Shown here piece by piece: positions 5,459 through 5,811 of a stretch of DNA of 5,811 bases (within the stretch, counting starts at the first letter, position 1; each line of letters starts with the position of its first letter). The stretch covers positions 1-5,811 of the forward strand of contig CAZKBT010000103.1 of NCBI GenBank assembly GCA_964551305.1, read 5' to 3'. This DNA comes from JBAZDC01 sp041654595. Its GTDB lineage: Bacteria > Pseudomonadota > Gammaproteobacteria > Burkholderiales > Burkholderiaceae_B. The notes below the pieces were generated by a model. That model was given only the letters and a program-made list of their open reading frames with translations. It was not told the DNA's origin and searched no databases. Made by a program: the position numbers and the translations under genes.

Positions 5459-5811
5459 CTATGCCCTGCGCCACTGGGTCACGCCGCCCGGCTTGTCTTC
5501 GAGCTCGATTCCGTTTTCCTGCAGTTGCTTGCGCAGGCCATCGGCTAGGACGAAGTTCTTCTCCCGCTTGGCCTGGCTTCGGGCTTCGACCAGCTCGTCG
5601 ATCTGCGCGTCGCTCAAGCCGCCGGGCGCCGCGGCGCCGCGCTGATAGCGGCTGGGCGATCGCAGATACGCAGACGGATCGCGCTGCAGCAAGCCCAGTA
5701 CGCCGCCCAAAGCCCGCATCAGGCCGCTGGCCTCGGCTGATTTTGTGCGATTGGCTTCGGACGCCAATTCGAACAACACAGCCACGGCGCCGGAAGTGTT
5801 GAAATCATCGT
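5459..5811 (-). CDS. cysS: cysteinyl-tRNA synthetase, C-terminal part (cut by window edge)
   Basis: CysS charges tRNA-Cys with cysteine in the cytoplasm. Only about the last 117 codons are inside the window; the gene continues past the right edge, so the catalytic HIGH and KMSKS motifs are not visible. The visible part begins with DDFNT, the hallmark of the helical-bundle (DALR) anticodon-binding domain, followed by AVAVLFELASEANR, and ends with the conserved tail: IDELVEARSQAKREKNF, ADGLRKQLQENGIELED and GGVTQWRR. The frame is open to the edge, so no start should be placed inside the window. The stop TAG is at 5459-5461. The glycosylase gene follows 9 nt later. Nothing suggests damage. Confidence 0.95.
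   Translation of the reverse strand, partial: DDFNTSGAVAVLFELASEANRTKSAEASGLMRALGGVLGLLQRDPSAYLRSPSRYQRGAAAPGGLSDAQIDELVEARSQAKREKNFVLADGLRKQLQENGIELEDKPGGVTQWRRA

Noticed and set aside
1..5811. CRISPR array or toxin-antitoxin pair.
   Set aside because: No regularly spaced repeats exist, and no pair of small adjacent genes with toxin or antitoxin features is visible.

Overview
The window looks like the chromosome of a GC-rich betaproteobacterium, most likely Alcaligenaceae (Bordetella, Achromobacter or Pusillimonas-like). This rests on the protein sequences and on the order cysS, 3-methyladenine glycosylase, accA, tilS, lysC, tRNA-Ser, which I recall from that group. I ran no search, so the family is an inference.

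Layout. From the right edge to about position 1313 there is a tightly packed minus-strand run of core genes. These are the 3' part of cysS (cysteinyl-tRNA synthetase, cut by the window edge), a small AlkA-type DNA glycosylase, accA (acetyl-CoA carboxylase alpha subunit), tilS (tRNA-Ile lysidine synthetase) and lysC (aspartokinase). Gaps are 9, 41, 17 and 155 nt, so cysS to tilS is probably one transcription unit, with a possible extra promoter just before accA; lysC may have its own. Next, still on the minus strand, comes a tRNA-Ser(GCU) gene (1133-1225) with a plausible sigma70 promoter and a strong intrinsic terminator.

Left of the tRNA 3' end the character changes. A broken plus-strand tyrosine recombinase (about 880-1107) points at the tRNA. 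Beyond it lie a degenerate stretch and a more AT-rich minus-strand gene of unknown function (39-584) resembling the DUF6680 family. At the window edge is a short sequence that reminds me of an insertion-sequence end. Together these look like the eroded end of an integrative element that used the tRNA-Ser gene as its attachment site.

The core genes serve housekeeping functions: tRNA charging and modification (cysS, tilS, tRNA-Ser), alkylation repair, fatty-acid synthesis (accA) and the aspartate amino-acid pathway (lysC). They do not form one dedicated pathway. I see no convincing new system. The parts most worth a second look are the tRNA-adjacent island remnant, the unknown gene, the apparently leaderless start of accA, and a possible internal start in lysC.
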